This document shows, piece after piece, positions 61,804-64,000 of a stretch of DNA of 64,000 nt. Made by a program: the position numbers and the translations under genes. Where the stretch lies: NCBI GenBank assembly GCA_017535945.1, contig JAFXTJ010000058.1, forward strand, positions 1-64,000. The letters run 5' to 3'. The notes beneath the pieces are model-generated. The model saw nothing but the letters and a program-made list of their open reading frames with translations. It made no database searches and was not told the DNA's origin. The DNA is from Lachnospiraceae bacterium (GTDB lineage Bacteria; Bacillota; Clostridia; Lachnospirales; Lachnospiraceae). How positions within the stretch are numbered: position 1 is the first letter of the stretch; every line of letters begins with the position of its first letter.

Positions 61804-64000
61804 ATGACAGCTTTTTATAACAGTCTATACGACGCGTCATTCTTCATCATCGCTACGGTGATCTGCATTGTGACGCTCGTTTTTCAGGTGATCGAGGGCA
61901 GGACGAAGAAAGCGCAGAACCGCGTGTTCATCCTGCTCCTCGTCATCACTCTCTCCGGATCGGTCGCCTCCGGTGTGGTCGTGTTCGCGAGAGATCATCT
62001 CCTCACGGATCAGACCGCCAGGGTCGCTTCGGATGTATCCCAGTATCTGTATTTCCTGTTCCACTCGCTGATGCCGGCGCTTTTCTATGTCTACGTGGCG
62101 ATGGTCACGGGGGTCATCTACGCGCAGAGTCTGTCGAAGCATCTGATGATCCTGAGCCCCTGTATCGTGACGGAGATCCTGGTCATCGTCAACCCGGCCT
62201 TCCACATGGTCTATTACTATGACGCAGAGCATAACTTCTGCCGCGGCTGGGGAGAAGGCGTCATCTACATCGTCTCGGCGTTTTATCTGGTCATCGCCAT
62301 CACACATCTGCTGCGGTACTGGAAGCTCCTGACCTTCCGCAGGAGATGGGCGCTCCTCTACAGCTTTGCCATCGCCGTTTCTGGCATTGTCATCCAGCTT
62401 ATATCCATCAAACTGCTGGTAGAGCTGCTGTTCGAGTCGGTGGCGTTTGTCGGCCTCATGTTCACCGTCGAGAAGGAAGACGACCGCATGGACGAGACGA
62501 CGGGCGTGTACAACCGCAGCGCGCTCCGTGCCGACCTCGCCAATTATATCAGACTGAATTCCCGTTTTAAGGTGATCTGTGTCCGGATCACCAATTCCGA
62601 TATGCTCCAGCGGATCACCGGATCCGCCGATTCCGACGCGATGCTGCGTGATGTGGCATCCTATCTGACTTCCGTACACAATCTGTATGACATCTACCGG
62701 GCGCAGAGCGCCTGTTTTATGCTGATATGCCGCAGTTTCGACGATGCGCAGGCGCGCAACCTCGCGTTTGAGATCACGAAGCGCTTTGACCGTCCCTGGA
62801 CGGGCCACGGTACGGATCTCCGCCTGAAGACCGTGCTGCTGCTGGCGGATGTCCCGGACGAATACCATACGCTGGACGATGTGCTCATGCTCTCCGACAG
62901 TTCCCTGCCTTCCTCCGAGAGCCGCAGGATCCTGTCCGGAGAGGAACTGGATTTCCTCAAGAGGGAACTTCAGGTCGAAGAAGCGCTGATCCGCGGACTC
63001 GCGGAGCACAATTTCGAGATCGTCTACCAGCCCATCTATGATCTGCGCAGCAAGTCCATCCACGCTTCCGAGGCGCTCCTGAGGCTTCATGATCCGAGAC
63101 TCGGGATGATCCTGCCGGAGGAATTCATGCCGGTCGCGGTGAAGAATGACATCCTGGGCAGACTCGGCGTCCTGATCCTGGATGAGATCTGCCTCTTCCT
63201 CTCCAGCGGTATCCCGACGGAGATGGGACTCCAGAGGATCCACGTGGGGCTTGCCGCCTACCAGTGCATGAATCCCACCTTTCTGGATGAACTCAAAAAG
63301 ACCGTCAGGAAGTATAATGTGGACGCGTCCCATCTGGTATTCGAGCTGAGGAACTTCTTCGCCGTGGAGGATTTCCCGCGTCTGCAGCAGGTGCTGTTTG
63401 AGGTGCGGGATCTCGGCTTCCGTCTGTCCCTGGACCGTTTCGGCATGGAGGATTCCAATCTGCAGACCCTCTCGGAACTGTCCTTTGATGCCGTCAATGT
63501 GGATATGCATATGATGGGCGGCAGGATCCACGACGATGTGGGATACCGTATCATCGATAACAGTGTCCGCATGATCGGGCAGCTGCACAAGAAGATCCTC
63601 ATCCGGGGGATCTCCACGCAGGACCAGGTGGACCGCCTCACCGGCATGGATATCGATTACCTCCAGGGGGATTATTATTCCAAGCCCGTCACGCAGAATG
63701 AGCTGATCTCCATCCTGCGCGTGACCGAGGTGGCCCGCAAGGAAGAGCAGCAGGCCCGCGCACAGAGTGAAGCCAAGTCCAGCTTCCTGGCCAATATGTC
63801 GCATGAGATCCGTACCCCGATCAATGCCATCCTGGGCATGAACGAGATGATCCTCAGAGAGAGCCGGGATGAGAGCATCTGCAGCTACGCGAGGGATATC
63901 GAGCGGGCCGGCAATTCACTGCTGTCCCTCATCAATGATATCCTCGACTTCTCCAAGATCGAGGCCGGCAGCATGGAGATCGTGCTGGTGGAATACGGCC
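61804..64000 (+). CDS. Multi-domain sensor kinase: 7TM, GGDEF-like, EAL-like, HisKA (3' partial)
   Basis: The frame is open from ATG 61804 to the window end (732 codons seen). Residues about 8-215 form roughly seven membrane helices. A degenerate GGDEF domain follows (about 230-375; DETTGVYNRSAL is kept but the GGDEF loop is not). Next is an EAL-like domain (about 398-640): EALLRL is present, yet later metal-site motifs are altered (DRFG for DDFG, VDM for KID-type Lys). Then comes a HisKA domain with the H-box FLANMSHEIRTPINAILGMN (about 659-680). An ATPase and perhaps receiver domains should follow beyond the window. The start lacks a strong ribosome site. The inactive-looking c-di-GMP domains may sense rather than make or break c-di-GMP; that is inference. 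Confidence 0.88.
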   Translation, partial: MTAFYNSLYDASFFIIATVICIVTLVFQVIEGRTKKAQNRVFILLLVITLSGSVASGVVVFARDHLLTDQTARVASDVSQYLYFLFHSLMPALFYVYVAMVTGVIYAQSLSKHLMILSPCIVTEILVIVNPAFHMVYYYDAEHNFCRGWGEGVIYIVSAFYLVIAITHLLRYWKLLTFRRRWALLYSFAIAVSGIVIQLISIKLLVELLFESVAFVGLMFTVEKEDDRMDETTGVYNRSALRADLANYIRLNSRFKVICVRITNSDMLQRITGSADSDAMLRDVASYLTSVHNLYDIYRAQSACFMLICRSFDDAQARNLAFEITKRFDRPWTGHGTDLRLKTVLLLADVPDEYHTLDDVLMLSDSSLPSSESRRILSGEELDFLKRELQVEEALIRGLAEHNFEIVYQPIYDLRSKSIHASEALLRLHDPRLGMILPEEFMPVAVKNDILGRLGVLILDEICLFLSSGIPTEMGLQRIHVGLAAYQCMNPTFLDELKKTVRKYNVDASHLVFELRNFFAVEDFPRLQQVLFEVRDLGFRLSLDRFGMEDSNLQTLSELSFDAVNVDMHMMGGRIHDDVGYRIIDNSVRMIGQLHKKILIRGISTQDQVDRLTGMDIDYLQGDYYSKPVTQNELISILRVTEVARKEEQQARAQSEAKSSFLANMSHEIRTPINAILGMNEMILRESRDESICSYARDIERAGNSLLSLINDILDFSKIEAGSMEIVLVEYG

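Overview
The window is a GC-rich stretch of a Clostridia chromosome, most likely Lachnospiraceae or a close relative. Supporting signs are a pyruvate:ferredoxin oxidoreductase with a 2[4Fe-4S] ferredoxin, the GlgC/GlgD pair, SpoVG, MecA, the IreB-RuvX-DUF1292-RNase J block, a clostridial-type cellobiose phosphorylase and BioY. No insertion sequence, phage, CRISPR or integrase gene was seen. Almost all genes are ordinary chromosomal genes packed into operons with 1-4 base overlaps.

Layout. 2-9403: the 3' part of a giant surface protein built of about 25 InlB-type (Listeria-Bacteroides) repeats with Ig-like, CUB-like and other modules; its 5' end lies outside the window. 9430-10684: rpsF-ssb-rpsR with promoter and terminator. 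10725-16023: a MORN-like membrane protein, gdpP, rplI and dnaB. 16047-21724: ferredoxin (minus), a MATE transporter and pyruvate:ferredoxin oxidoreductase. 21755-22682: mecA (minus). 22683-23171: a long region without a convincing gene that carries a strong promoter. 23172-28160: GH18 glycosidase, Sua5/TsaC, rpiB, dCMP deaminase and a SleB-type hydrolase. 28170-31302: a DUF402 gene diverging from an 860-residue membrane protein of unknown function. 31275-36200 (minus): murC, and dnaD - helicase loader - prs, separated by a region with DnaA-box-like repeats. 36368-38757: glgC-glgD. 38821-49720: spoVG, then a dense operon pth-mfd-aminotransferase-uppP-prmA-rsmE-nifS-thiI. 49812-57169: HPr-like gene (minus), mtaB, ireB-ruvX-DUF1292-rnj-mltG remnant-U32 peptidase, a hotdog thioesterase (minus) and a rhomboid protease. 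57166-61346: six tRNA genes (Ser-UGA, Ser-GGA, Ala-UGC; Leu-UAA and Glu-UUC on minus; a CAU tRNA), with cellobiose phosphorylase and bioY between them. 61461-64000: a small membrane protein and the 5' part of a multi-domain sensor kinase (7TM, degenerate GGDEF and EAL, HisKA).

Metabolic picture: an anaerobic fermenter that splits cellobiose phosphorolytically, makes ADP-glucose for glycogen, oxidises pyruvate with ferredoxin, imports biotin, and regulates through c-di-AMP (GdpP), Clp/MecA proteolysis and a PrkC-type kinase pathway (IreB). Many sigma-A type promoters are readable, nearly all with 17-base spacers; TTGCAA is about as common as TTGACA at -35.

I did not find a clear new defence or mobile system. 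The points most worth a second look are: the giant modular adhesin with exact 240-base internal repeats; tandem DnaA-box-like 9-mers plus a long inverted repeat between murC and dnaD; an mltG gene reduced to its non-catalytic part; an apparently leaderless thioesterase mRNA; a large membrane protein ending in what looks like a dead C39-like peptidase domain; and the unexplained promoter-driven region at 22749-23140.
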